A stretch of DNA of 64,000 nucleotides from Talaromyces rugulosus (taxonomy: Eukaryota; Ascomycota; Eurotiomycetes; Eurotiales; Trichocomaceae), in assembly GCF_013368755.1 (NCBI RefSeq), contig NC_049565.1, forward strand, positions 2,232,001-2,296,000, written 5' to 3'. The notes under the pieces are model-generated. The model saw nothing but the letters and a program-made list of their open reading frames with translations. It did no database searches and was not told the origin of the DNA. Both the position numbers and the translations under genes were made by a program. Within the stretch, counting starts at the first letter, position 1. The number at the start of each line of letters is the position of its first letter. Below, piece by piece: positions 20,941-30,357 of this stretch.

Positions 20941-21564
20941 ATGGTGCGTTAAAGAATATCCCTCCCTTCGGCATCGATATTATTTTACTCGAGCAACCCC
21001 AGCTGATTATTACTCCGTTTTACAGGCGCCAGCAGCATCCACCGGTGGCAAGAAGCAGAAGAAGAAGTGGTCCAAGGGCAAGGGTACGTGAATACAGCCA
21101 AAAAAAAACCCCTCTCGGAGATTTCATCGGCAACAATCCACGGTTTTGTTTTGGAGACTCTTTGTGCACACGAAGCCTTAAATTTTTATGCCATGAAACG
21201 AACTGTTGCGAATTGCCGATGAACCGGAATCGTCGAAACTTGTTATACAGGAACATCAGCTGACAGCTTATTATAGTCAAGGACAAGGCCCAACACGCCG
21301 TCGTCCTCGACAAGACCACCTCCGAGAAGCTCTACAAGGATGTCCAGTCCTACCGCCTGATTACCGTCGCTACCCTTGTTGACCGTCTCAAGATCAACGG
21401 CAGCTTGGCCCGCCAGGCTCTTTCCGACTTGGAGGAGAAGGGTTTGATCAAGAAGGTCGTTGGCCACTCGAAGATGAACATCTACAGTATGTCTACTTGC
21501 TTTCTGCTGTGTTAAACCCAAAATTCTAATTGCAAATCTAGCCCGTGCCGTCACCGCCGAGTAA
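20941..21564 (+). CDS. RPS25: 40S ribosomal protein eS25
   Basis: Exons 20941-20943, 21026-21083, 21277-21486 and 21542-21564 give 97 aa. The first coding exon is just the ATG, followed by an 82-nt intron. The mature sequence starts APAASTGGKKQKKKWSKGK, then VKDKAQHAVVLDK, the winged-helix body with TVATLVDRLKINGSLARQAL, and ends RAVTAE. It is a component of the small subunit head near the P/E site. Intron 2 (21084-21276, 193 nt) is long for this genome; I looked for snoRNA boxes and found none convincing. All junction phases agree. Confidence 0.96.
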
Positions 21565-21971
21565 ACGGTTTTTCCTATTCGGTTTCGGTTTTTGTTTTCC
21601 ATACAAATTAACGGTGTTTTTGTTTTATCTATGACGACGATTTAAATACCTCTTTTTCCCCTCAGGGCGGGATACCACATCATGGTCGGTGGTTAAGGAA
21701 ACGACTATGGCAGTTCGGACGGATATTGTTATGGCTGGACTTGTCAAATAAAAACGGGACGAGATTATTCAATATATCGGACTCGAAAAATCCTTACAAT
21801 ACGTGCATTATTCTTCCGTAAAACAAGCATCTGTAAAAACAAAAACAAAAACCAACGCCCAGTAATGCATACATGTCTCGCTATACTGATCACAGACTAC
21901 TAGTCACAGACCATTCATACATCTCCTACTTATAATCTCCTATACAATCATACATTTTCACTCCCTTTTCT
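21565..21971. other. Intergenic, convergent 3' ends
   Basis: A 407-bp AT-rich spacer between RPS25 and the convergent cytochrome-b5-like gene. An AATAAA-like signal is at about 21747. I see nothing else. Confidence 0.4.
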
Positions 21972-22934
21972 TTAAAGCTGTTCATTCAGCTCACTTCGCC
22001 TAGGCCGATTGTGCTGTGCGCCTTCACACAAGACTCTCTTTTCCAGCTGCTCGTGATCCTCGAGGATCACATTGCCAACCGCAAAGTACTTTTTATGGTT
22101 CGAAAAAAAGTTCAGCCAATGGTTCAACTGCGCGTTCACTTTCTCTTGGGCTTCTACAAGCTCTCTCTCGTGGCGGCGCTGCTTCTCGCCCTTGGTCAAC
22201 CTCTGCTCGCGGTGCGAGGTATCGTCGTCTTCGATGGGGATGTACATCTCTTCAGCGCCTCGCATGTCGTGTGTAAGATCTTCTTGGAAGCAACCCGTCA
22301 CAAAGGCTCGTGAGGCATCGCGGCCGACGAAAAAGTGGTAGCCGCCGCCGGGTCCGTAGACGCGCGGGTTTGCCGACACGTCGATGATAGTGCCGTTGAT
22401 GGCAAGGTAGATTGGCAGAGAAGAATCAGAGCCATTGTAGAGTGCGAGTTCCGAGGGGGTCAGGTTAATTGGGCCTTTCTATATTTGTTCGTCTCAGGTT
22501 AGAATTCAAGAAATGTCCAGGATGAAGAGAAACGAAAAAGAGGGAAAGAATGGACGACGCACAATAAACTGCTTAACATCATTATACCGCATCCACCATG
22601 GTCGATCCTTCTCAAACCCCCATGTATAACTCTCCCCAGCAGTCACATAATAACTCAGTCCAACAGATAGCAGCACCAGTGTGACAAGGACCCGGATCAC
22701 GTCGAGCACGGAAATAAAGCGTTCATCATCGTCGCCCTCGTCATCAGCATCGCTCTTGTAAACTTTGGCCTTTTTGCCGCCCTTTGCTGTGCCTGATTTC
22801 TCCGCTTTGTTGCGTTCCTGCTCCTGGGCTGTGGCTCGCGTGATTTCGACTTCTTCGTCGGTGTCGACCTCGACGACTCGTGGGGGGGCCGAGTCGGCGT
22901 TGTTGTTTCTGCGGCTGCGGAGGGTCGGTGGCAT
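21972..22934 (-). CDS. Membrane-anchored cytochrome b5-like (MAPR-type) protein
   Basis: Exons 22563-22934 and 21972-22478 give 292 aa, starting at ATG 22934 (MPPTLRSRRNNN). The N-terminal 75 residues are charged and disordered, with a Lys/Asp-rich stretch; a transmembrane helix follows at about 83-103 (VLDVIRVLVTLVLLSVGLSYY). Then comes a cytochrome b5-like heme/steroid-binding domain of the MAPR class: LTPSELALYNG, PIYLAINGTIIDVSANPRVYGPGG, YHFFVGRDASRAF, about residues 128-190. MAPR proteins (yeast Dap1, PGRMC1) bind heme and support P450 enzymes in sterol synthesis; this one has its helix first and a long charged C-terminal helix region. Whether it binds heme here is inference. It lies head-to-tail with SER1. 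Confidence 0.85.
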
Positions 22935-23202
22935 TTCTATGGCGTTTTTTAGATATATATGAGGAAATTGTGGTTTAAAGACAGATAAAAGTAGAGGTCT
23001 TAAAACGTGTTCGGAGGAAACACGGGCTGACAATCTGGTCTTCGTTGTATGGAACGGGAAGCAGCGGGCGGAGCCGACGAATCAATTGTCAATTGTCCGT
23101 CGCGGGCCGGCGCTTCCACTTGAAGGTCTCCAATTTCACTTCATCATTACTGAAAAATGTAAACATAACTACATGATTTATTTTTTTTAACAGTGGCGTC
23201 CA

Positions 23203-24874
23203 CTATGCAGCCGTTGCAAACTCCTTGACAAATGCAACCAGTTTCTCCACGCCTGATTCCGGAACAGCATTGTAATTGGATGCCCGAATACCTTGATCGT
23301 TCAGTCAACATCAAAATGAACCAGAAATAGGAGGATATGTAAACTCACCACCAACGCTTCGATGGCCCTTCAGACCCAGCAGTCCTCGGTCAGTTGCGCC
23401 TTTCAAGAAAGCCTTTTCGGCTTCGTCGATATTGCCGCCCTGTTTTGCGTTCGGGTCAGTTTGTTTTATTTCCAAGACCAAAATGAATCGGAAGGTGTAC
23501 CTTGGTCACTCGGAAGCAAATGTTCATTCTCGAGCGTGCATTCTTGTCTGGAACGACTTTGTATACCTCTGGATACGCATCGAGGGCATCGTAGAGGAGG
23601 GCTGATTTCCTGCCGGCAACAACCTCCTGACCATGGACCTTGTCGGGGAACGAAGCAAGAAGCTTCTTAAGGACTTGGCCAGCCACGAAGACACTACATC
23701 ATGAGTCAATTAATGTGTGGATTCAATTCATCTCAGGAGAGAGAAAACGTACTCGAATATGCTCAAGGTATTGTAGAGACTGTTATTCTTCGCAATCACG
23801 GAATAATCCAGAGTCGTGGGCGAAACAGGCAAGCCAAGTTTGCGGATAAGCTCGGGCGTATTCTTGCCCGTCAGAAGCGAGACAAGATCCTTTCTGACAA
23901 TCACTGGTGTGATTCCTGTTGAGCCCAGGTTCTTCTGCGCTCCAAAGAAGACGATGGAGAAGTACTCGAATGGGATTCTGCGCGACAGAATCGTAGAAGA
24001 AAAGTCGCCAACGACGATGGTACCACCATTTGATGCCTTTGATTCAAGCACCTTGGGGAAGCTGGGGAATTCGACGCCATCAACCGTCTCGTTTTCGCAC
24101 AGATAAACCATGGCCGGTTTCTCGCTCAGTTTCCAGGTCGACTCCTCAGGAATCTTGCCGAATTTGCCGTCATTGGACTTGCGCGCGTCAGATGCGACAT
24201 TGACATAGTCCGGGCCCAGGAGTCGGACAGCCTCCTGACTCGCTTTCAATGACCACGAGCCAGTGACCAGGTAGTCTATTTTCAGTTCTGACTTGACCTT
24301 TTGCTGCAGTTGCTCCAGCACTTCCGCCTCGCTGGCTTCTGCTTTACTCTGAAGAATCTGTTGCTTCTGTTGTTCGACCCAGATCGAGATGGTGTTGTAC
24401 AAAGTTGCATCGAACTGACCTGATCCGCCGCCTATTTGTTTTGTTTGTCAGTCGATATGCTATAAGAAAGGGTTTTCTGGGGCTGAGGAACCTTGCATGA
24501 TCAAGACCTCGTGCGAAGGAGGGACCTCGAGGAAGTTGACAAGGTCGGCTTTCATGTTATTGACGATGTCTGCAGCCAATTGACTACGGTGGCTGTGTTC
24601 TGCCACGCCCCTGGAAGAAGTATAAGTGTCAGTTTCCGTCAATTGCGAAGAACATTGTTCTCTCATCAACCCTTTGGCAACATAAAAGTAGCAAGCTTAC
24701 AATCCAGTGTCTTGATAGTTTTGCAGCGCAGCAGCCGCTGTTGCAAGCACGTCTGTAGGCAAATATGCCGGGCCGGCGCCGAACTTTTGTTACTCATCTC
24801 AGCATTATCTCTTGAATATAAACAAGATTTTTTTCTAGGGGGGAACATACATAGACGACGTCCTCTCTCTTCAT
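23203..24874 (-). CDS. SER1: Phosphoserine aminotransferase
   Basis: Seven exons: 24851-24874, 24701-24783, 24492-24610, 23753-24431, 23501-23693, 23349-23439 and 23203-23291, giving 425 aa with all phases consistent. It is a class-V PLP aminotransferase that converts 3-phosphohydroxypyruvate and glutamate to phosphoserine, the second step of serine synthesis. The signature FGAGPAYLP is split by intron 1 (exon 1 encodes only MKREDVVY). GGGSGQFD (phosphate binding) follows intron 3, and the PLP lysine is in FGAQKNLGSTG near residue 240. The C-terminal SRMNICFRV, GLLGLKGHRSVGGIRASNYNA is strongly conserved. Donor 3 is GTTCCT, slightly unusual. Confidence 0.95.
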
Positions 24875-25336
24875 TGTGAAGATGTATATATCAGTTTGTC
24901 TTGTCGGGGAAGATTTGAAGCTAATTGAAACACCTAGAGTCTTGACGTTGCGACGAAAGGCAAAGAACAAGAAGAAGAAGGATAGAGTCAACCCAGCGTT
25001 AACCAGATAAATAAGTTGGGGCAAAATTGAAGCTAATTGAAGCAGCTGTTGCGACAAAAAGCAGAAAAAGAAGAAGAAGTGAGTCAATCAGATAAATAAT
25101 TATGGATGAACCCCACGGCCGCGGTCTCGCGCCTATTGGTCAATCGGTCACCGCAGAAGCTCCGCCTTGAGGCCCCGCCATGCCCGATGACTGTAGCAAT
25201 GGCGTAATCTTTTTATACGACGTTTATACTACTTGGTTGTTTGTTTTCTTTGAGAAAAAATCGTACATTAAATCATTCCTATCACTTGGGCATACATGAT
25301 TCGGTGTCCTAGATCTAGAAAGGTTCAAAATAGGAT
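24875..25336. promoter_or_regulatory. SER1 promoter region and GTR2 3' flank
   Basis: No coding exon. Most of the segment next to SER1 is a diverged tandem duplication (24912-25105, listed separately). The remainder to 25336 is a short AT-rich 3' flank of GTR2. Confidence 0.5.
24912..25105. repeat. Diverged tandem duplication upstream of SER1
   Basis: Two imperfect copies stand in tandem (about 24912-25019 and 25024-25105). Each has, in order, TTGAAGCTAATTGAA, GTTGCGAC, an AAGAAGAAGAAG purine run, GAGTCAA and CAGATAAATAA. The first copy carries extra bases (CACCTAGAGTCTTGAC, and CCCAGCGTTAAC before CAGATAAATAA). This was seen by eye; identity was not computed. Confidence 0.75.
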
Positions 25337-26730
25337 TTAGTTTGCACTAGCCTCTTCAGAAGTTTCCCCTTCAGCAGGTTGCTCCTCGGTCGACTGGTCC
25401 CATGACCGCGAAAAAATATCATTGAGCGCGTCTTGAAAGACCCGGCAGTTCATGTCGATCAGCCCCTTCTTCTCATTCGCGTCGGGGTTGTGGATCACCG
25501 AGACAAGGCAAAGATACCTTGAAAACGAAAAAGTCAGCAATTCATCTTCTAGCTTTACGAGAAAAAGGTATACACACTTGTTCATTTCCATCAGATGGAT
25601 CATGCTTGCGTTTTGCAGTACGACATGAGACTCGGCCTCGCGCATCTGGTCCCCTTTGGGCTTGCGATCCGGATGCTCCCACGAGAAAAGCTCGGAGATG
25701 TCGACAATCACGTCGATGTAGTCGGAGCACATCTCGTAACAGGACATATCAACAGGGCGAGTGTCGGATGCAATGTAGATCTTGCTGAGTACGTCAAAGA
25801 GATAACACTTGTCAAACCCACAGTTATTGCAGAGAATGTTGATCAGGTTCTCGAGAGTCGGGAGCTGTGGAATCAATTTTTGAATCACCTTGCTAAAAGC
25901 TTCGAAGACGGAATAGTCGTAGATGGACGTAAGATAGTAATGCACAGGTGCATTTTCGTAGCCAGCATCGCTGAGATCATCCGAAATGCGCTGTACAATA
26001 TCCTGAAACACTTCCGTCCGGTATTCATCAGCTAGGGCGTCGACCTTGTGGATGAAGACTTCAATGTTAATGTTTGGGTAATACTGCATGATAGTCAAAA
26101 TAGTGCGGTTGAGGCGCACTACAGACTCCACATAATCGTCTTGAGCATCGATGACCCATACAACAGCGCCGAGAGATCCAAAGACTTCTTCTAAGTCGAA
26201 GGATGGGCCAAGGAGTTCCAACTGTCCAGGAAAGTCCCAGACTTGGAAGTCCATGAAAGAGCTAGGAAATTAGTCACAATCTGAGTACAAAGGCACCCGG
26301 TTACTCACTGGACCGAATCTTTCTGAATTCGCGTAGTCGATTCCAAGAACAACGTCTCGTTTGGGGGCATTTTGTGGAAGACGACGCTAGATATAGAGGA
26401 TTTGCCGCTTCTATTTTGTTCCGGTTAGCATACCCCGTAACAGAAGAAGAGGGAAGCATACCGACGTAGTCCCATCAGCATCAGGCGAGGTTTTGCGTCG
26501 CGGAATTTGTTATCGTTTGGGTTTCCGGGTTTGATTTGGCCAGCCATCGGGGCTGGCTTCGTGGGCTGGGGAGTCTGTGAATGAGTTTCCAAGTTTAGCT
26601 GGGCTGGCGTCTTGATTTGGGCGCGTTTCCCGTGCAAGACATCGGTATCCGAAAATATGAGTCTGTCTTGCCCTGGGGGTACATTTGGCCATTTTAAAGG
26701 ACGAGGGACCACCGAGTACTCGTCTCCCAT
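25337..26730 (-). CDS. GTR2: Rag GTPase, Gtr2/RagC subunit of the EGO complex
   Basis: Exons 26462-26730, 26309-26410, 25578-26261 and 25337-25517 give 411 aa. It is a Ras-like GTPase that pairs with Gtr1 on the vacuole and signals amino-acid sufficiency to TORC1. The P-loop GLRRSGKSS spans intron 1; [14 protein letters not shown] (switch I) and [10 protein letters not shown] (switch II) follow; HKVD and the C-terminal roadblock-type domain are present. Intron 3 (60 nt, GTGTGT...TCAAG) has no stop and keeps frame; splicing it restores [14 protein letters not shown]. The first 61 residues before the internal ATG at 26547 are Pro/Gln-rich and not typical of Gtr2, so the true start may be 26547 (350 aa, closer to family length). 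Confidence 0.93.
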
Positions 26731-28690
26731 TTTGAAATATCAACAAGAAGCAGGGTCAGGTCCAAACACGAAAGGGGGTAATCTCAACGAGGAATGATGG
26801 TTCAAAATGATAGTCATCTTTCACGATACCGAGAGGGAAGAGAAATGCATGAGCTAGGTGATGACAGATTTTCACACATCAATAATGTGTCATGTCGCGT
26901 GCGGAATCAGTCATCGGAGCTCTGTTCGGAGTCGTATAGTAATGCGACAGAACAAGATGCCTTCGAAAAAAAATAACCCCATCGCGATCGCAAATATCAA
27001 CAACAAAACCTGGAAAACATGACATCCCGGCGGTGGTAAAGATGACGAAGGAAAATATCATGCAGGGCCAGGCAAGGTAATTATAAATCAAGAATCAAGG
27101 GCATACAAAAAGCAACCCAAGACACACAGACGGGATATGCCGGACTCGATGGTGGCGAAGAAAGGGGCGGTCACTCACAGCCATGATGATTTGCCAGTAC
27201 AACTGTACTTTCACTTCGATCTCGGGGACAGGATGCGCTGTTTCCTTCCTAGTCGAACCCACAAAAAAAAGACAGGGAACAAGGTTCAAGACATGCTAGA
27301 CGAATGATATTAGTAGAGTAATTTTTTGTTTACATTGCTTCATCGGCTGATTGGGCAGTTTCCAGACGAAGGAGCGGTTTTGGGGGGGCACTGACAAATT
27401 GGATGAGCTATACAGATATCTCCGCACCGGCGTCGCTAACCAAGCTTACGGAAGACCCAGAATGGGCGGTCCAGTAAAGAATAATATCCGTCGAGCGGTA
27501 TGTTGATTGGGAGGCAAAAATAAACCGACCGCTGATTAAATGCCGCAGCTACGGTATTCTCTCTCTCAAGGCGTGGACGAGTCCCATACACTCTCCGGTG
27601 TGTGGTTGTCGATAAGCCGGGATGCGGCTACAGAGTGCGGGAGGCTGGATGCACCGCTGGTCATTTAATTGGTAAATCGCGCAGGAGAATAATCAGCGTA
27701 TTGTGTAACGAATTTTCAGCCTATTCGGATCGCCTGTCATTGGTGTTGGCGCGACGAAAGTGGCCGGGGTTGGTTAGTGATTGGAAGGGACTCGTTAGAG
27801 TCGTTGCTGATAGCAGCAGTTCCGGACAGTGGATGGAGGAGTCAGGAAACGTCACGGCACGAAATAATGTTGTTTGGTGGATACCGACTAGCTCGTTTGG
27901 CTCTATATCCAGCCAATGCGGTTGGTTTGTTGCGCGATCTGCAGCGACAGTAGCACCAGAAAAGTAAGGGCGTAAATTACGCTGATGCTCCGATCGGAAT
28001 TCTGATCTTTTTTCTTTCTCTCGTCTCGGTCCTGAGTATATCGTCGTCTTGTCGATCAGTGTCGATAGAGTGAAGCGACCCCAACACCGGCCTCGCTCGC
28101 AAACCAACCAGCAGATGCCAATGCCAACGAGAAGGAAGAGGACTGATCGATACAAGCAAAATGAAGCATCAGCGCGAGTGCTGGAAAGAAGAAGATGCGG
28201 TGTGGGGGAAGAACATTGAGGTGGGCGGGAAGCCACGTTCAGTCCCGGCGGCAGGAGCGAGCGAGCGACGACAATATTTAATACGTTTGTTTAATCTAAC
28301 AGCGACTGTTCCTATTCCTTCTCACCCAGTAGATTATCCATCATGATCATATCATGTATTAACATGCAGAATTGCAGGCATTTGCGAAGCTATGGAGGTC
28401 GAAACAATCTAGATATAGCCCATATTCATAGTTAAAAAGCATCACGAATGACCTCATGTATGTTGGCATATATGCCTCAGGCCGATATAGAGTCACGTGG
28501 AAGCGAACAAAGAAAACAGTTTCCATAGGCGATCCTCCCACAAAGCCTAAACTTATCCTTACACAGTCAATTAAGTCGGTTTCTCAAGCCTCGGTGTGAG
28601 GCCATTCCCAATTCTTGAAGCTATTCCCAATCCTGAGGCTATTCGTAAACCCTGGCATCTAACTTGGGAATGATAAGATGGCTACGAGCC
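26731..28690. other. Gene-poor interval upstream of GTR2
   Basis: About 2 kb with only short open frames that lack start codons, codon bias or recognisable motifs. A 171-codon frame on the minus strand (27721-28236) shows no domain and no homologue I know. I cannot exclude a long leader, an unrecognised small gene or a non-coding RNA. No tRNA was recognised. Confidence 0.4.
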
Positions 28691-28872
28691 CGGAAAACAG
28701 ATTTCAGATCATGCTTTCTCTCTGAGGAGATGCCTATCAGCTAGAGGAGCTGTACATCCAAAGATCTGTTCTTTTTTTCGTTAACGTCTGGAAAGCCCGC
28801 CTAAAAATGACCGGTACGAACGCCTGTCCAGCGGCATTTGATTAGAATGCCGAATTCATGCCAGCTGGTTTA
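28691..28872 (+). pseudogene. Degraded copy A of a duplicated coding fragment
   Basis: This stretch aligns by eye with 29487-29695: shared blocks TTTCTCTCTGA, CTAGAGGAG, CTGGAAA, GACGAA/TACGAACGCCTG and CCGAATTCATGCCAGCTG. Read in the corresponding frame it resembles copy B (TGTNACPA in A, IGTNAYPA in B) but contains stops and lacks about 24 nt present in B. The parent gene is unknown. Confidence 0.5.
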
Positions 28873-29264
28873 TCACAGGCGCCAGCAGCATTCATTGCCT
28901 CTAGCTACACCAATGCCTCAACCCCAAAGAGAAGAGACCACACCTCAAATATTATCTCCTTTGCACACAGCAATGCCTCTACGCCCAGGAGATAAGACTA
29001 CTCACCAAGCTTCATCGCCTTTTAGTATAGCAACACCTCTCCTCCCAAGAAATGGAACTTCTTCAAGTGCCAGTGGAAAGTTTGGCCGATTTCAAGGGAT
29101 GAAAAAGTTGGAGAAACAGTAAGTTGAATGTCTCTATCATTTTACTAATCAAATGCTGACATTCTTAAAGGCTGCAAACTGTGACAGGGCCTGTACAGTC
29201 ACACACATCACCATCCCGCCGTTCTGAATGGAGCTCATACCTATTTCTTCTCAATGAGCCATGA
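28847..29264 (+). CDS. Possible small Pro/Thr-rich protein with internal repeats
   Basis: A tentative gene: exons 28847-29118 and 29171-29264, joined by a canonical-looking 52-nt intron (GTAAGT, branch TACTAAT, AAAG), give 121 aa. The first exon encodes three 20-residue repeats (60-nt units from about 28898) with pattern A-(M/T)-P-x-x-P, TTxQ, SP. After the repeats come KFGRFQGMKKLEKQ and QTVTGPVQSH. The start overlaps duplicated fragment A, and the downstream sequence seems to continue as disrupted coding DNA, so this may be the surviving middle of a decayed gene. I do not recognise the family. Confidence 0.3.
28898..29077 (+). repeat. Three 60-bp coding-like direct repeats
   Basis: Imperfect 60-bp units start near 28898, 28958 and 29018, sharing AGCAATGCCTCTACGCCC-like and ACTACTCACCAAG-like blocks. 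The unit length is a multiple of three, consistent with selection as protein repeats at some time. Confidence 0.65.
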
Positions 29265-29452
29265 CAAGGATGTCGACAGAATGCTAGTTGCTCAAATATT
29301 TGGATTTATCTGGAGCTCTTTTGGCCAGAGGATGAAGTCGAAGCTTGGTCCAAAGCATTAATTATTTCAATAACAAAATTTACACTGTCTACACGTCACA
29401 CGTCACACGATACACACTCTTTCTCTCTTCCACCAAAATCACCTTCCCCTCC

Positions 29453-29695
29453 TATGTTTCAGACCAACATCATGACTAGGGGGCCACGCGAGCAGATAGA
29501 ATATTATACCTTCTCTCTGAAAGGTTATACATATCATCTAGAGGAGGTGTATACACAACGACCTGTGTCTTCTTTCGTTACAGCGAAGAGGCCGTCATCA
29601 ATATCCTGGAAAACCTGTTTGGAGACTATCGGGACGAATGCCTACCCAGCAACGTTCCATACGAACACCGAATCCGTGCCGGCTGATGTTTAGCG
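29453..29695 (+). pseudogene. Copy B of the duplicated coding fragment
   Basis: An open frame from ATG 29453 to a stop near 29693 (79 aa, ending ...NTESVPADV), homologous by eye to fragment A at 28691-28872. A second frame reads EEAVINILENLFGDYRDEC before a stop, which looks more protein-like; joining the two would need an intron of only about 35 nt. A truncated or decaying gene of unknown family is the best description. Confidence 0.4.
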
Positions 29696-29712
29696 TAATG
29701 AAGCCGATTCCA

Positions 29713-29970
29713 TCATAGTTGGTGTAGTTCCCTTGGGCTCTGCAAATGCTGAAGAATTGCAGAGGATCTGGCATAGGCTTGTTTTTCGGAATTTTCATTC
29801 CACCATATTTCACACTGGATAACAATGGATGCAGCTTGAAAATTGAGACCAACACTACCAGAATCACTTTTAACCAATAGTATCTTCCCTTGAATATTGA
29901 AATCTTCCTGAGTTTGGGCTTTGGCTCGCTTGTCCTTGGCACCGTCCAAGCGAAGACAGTCTATAAAACA
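29713..29970 (-). pseudogene. Remnant of an SNF2-family helicase C-terminal domain
   Basis: The minus-strand frame reads CLRLDGAKDKRAKAQ, a linker, then ILLVKSDSGSVGLNFQAAS and VIQCEIWWNENSEKQAYAR. This matches helicase motifs IVa/V (xxLDGxxxxxxR, GSVGLNFQAA, WWNxxxExQAxAR) of SNF2 ATPases. The frame ends before the expected HRxGQ motif VI and is preceded by stops; no N-terminal ATPase lobe was found. It is therefore a fragment and not a functional enzyme. Confidence 0.65.
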
Positions 29971-30357
29971 ACTTCCTCACAATCGGGGCCCACTATATGT
30001 AGAGGCCGCCAGATTTTAGTAAACAAGTGCTCCCTGGTGGTTGAAATTGGCCTGGTGCATTGTGACCTGAGGCATGTATGCCAACAGAGTCAATGGTTTA
30101 ACATGCAGCAAATTCATTTTCTTACGAAAGCATATTTACAGTTGGGGTTGAGGTCTATCCCCGCTCTTTTACGTTCAATTAAATCGCTTCTGCTACTAAT
30201 ATGATGCATGAGACATTTTAATAACTGAATTAGGAGAATAAAGTAAGACAAGGAAAGCCAAGCGCCGTCCGCAGGCTTACGTGCAGATATTCACGGTTGC
30301 CGGTCCCCTTTACCCCCAAAATCAACAAGATAAACAAATACGATTGCCGTGGAAAGA
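29971..30357. other. Intergenic, 3' flank of XPD
   Basis: AT-rich sequence with possible further degraded coding sequence on the minus strand (weak PQVTMHQANFN-like reading upstream of the SNF2 remnant). There is no intact gene. Confidence 0.3.

Noticed and set aside
21084..21276. snoRNA within RPS25 intron 2
   Set aside because: Weak box-C-like (CCGATGA) and box-D-like (CTGA) matches are too close together and lack a terminal stem. No H/ACA pattern.
27721..28236. 171-codon frame on the minus strand
   Set aside because: No supported start, no domain, irregular composition, and frames of equal length overlap on the other strand.
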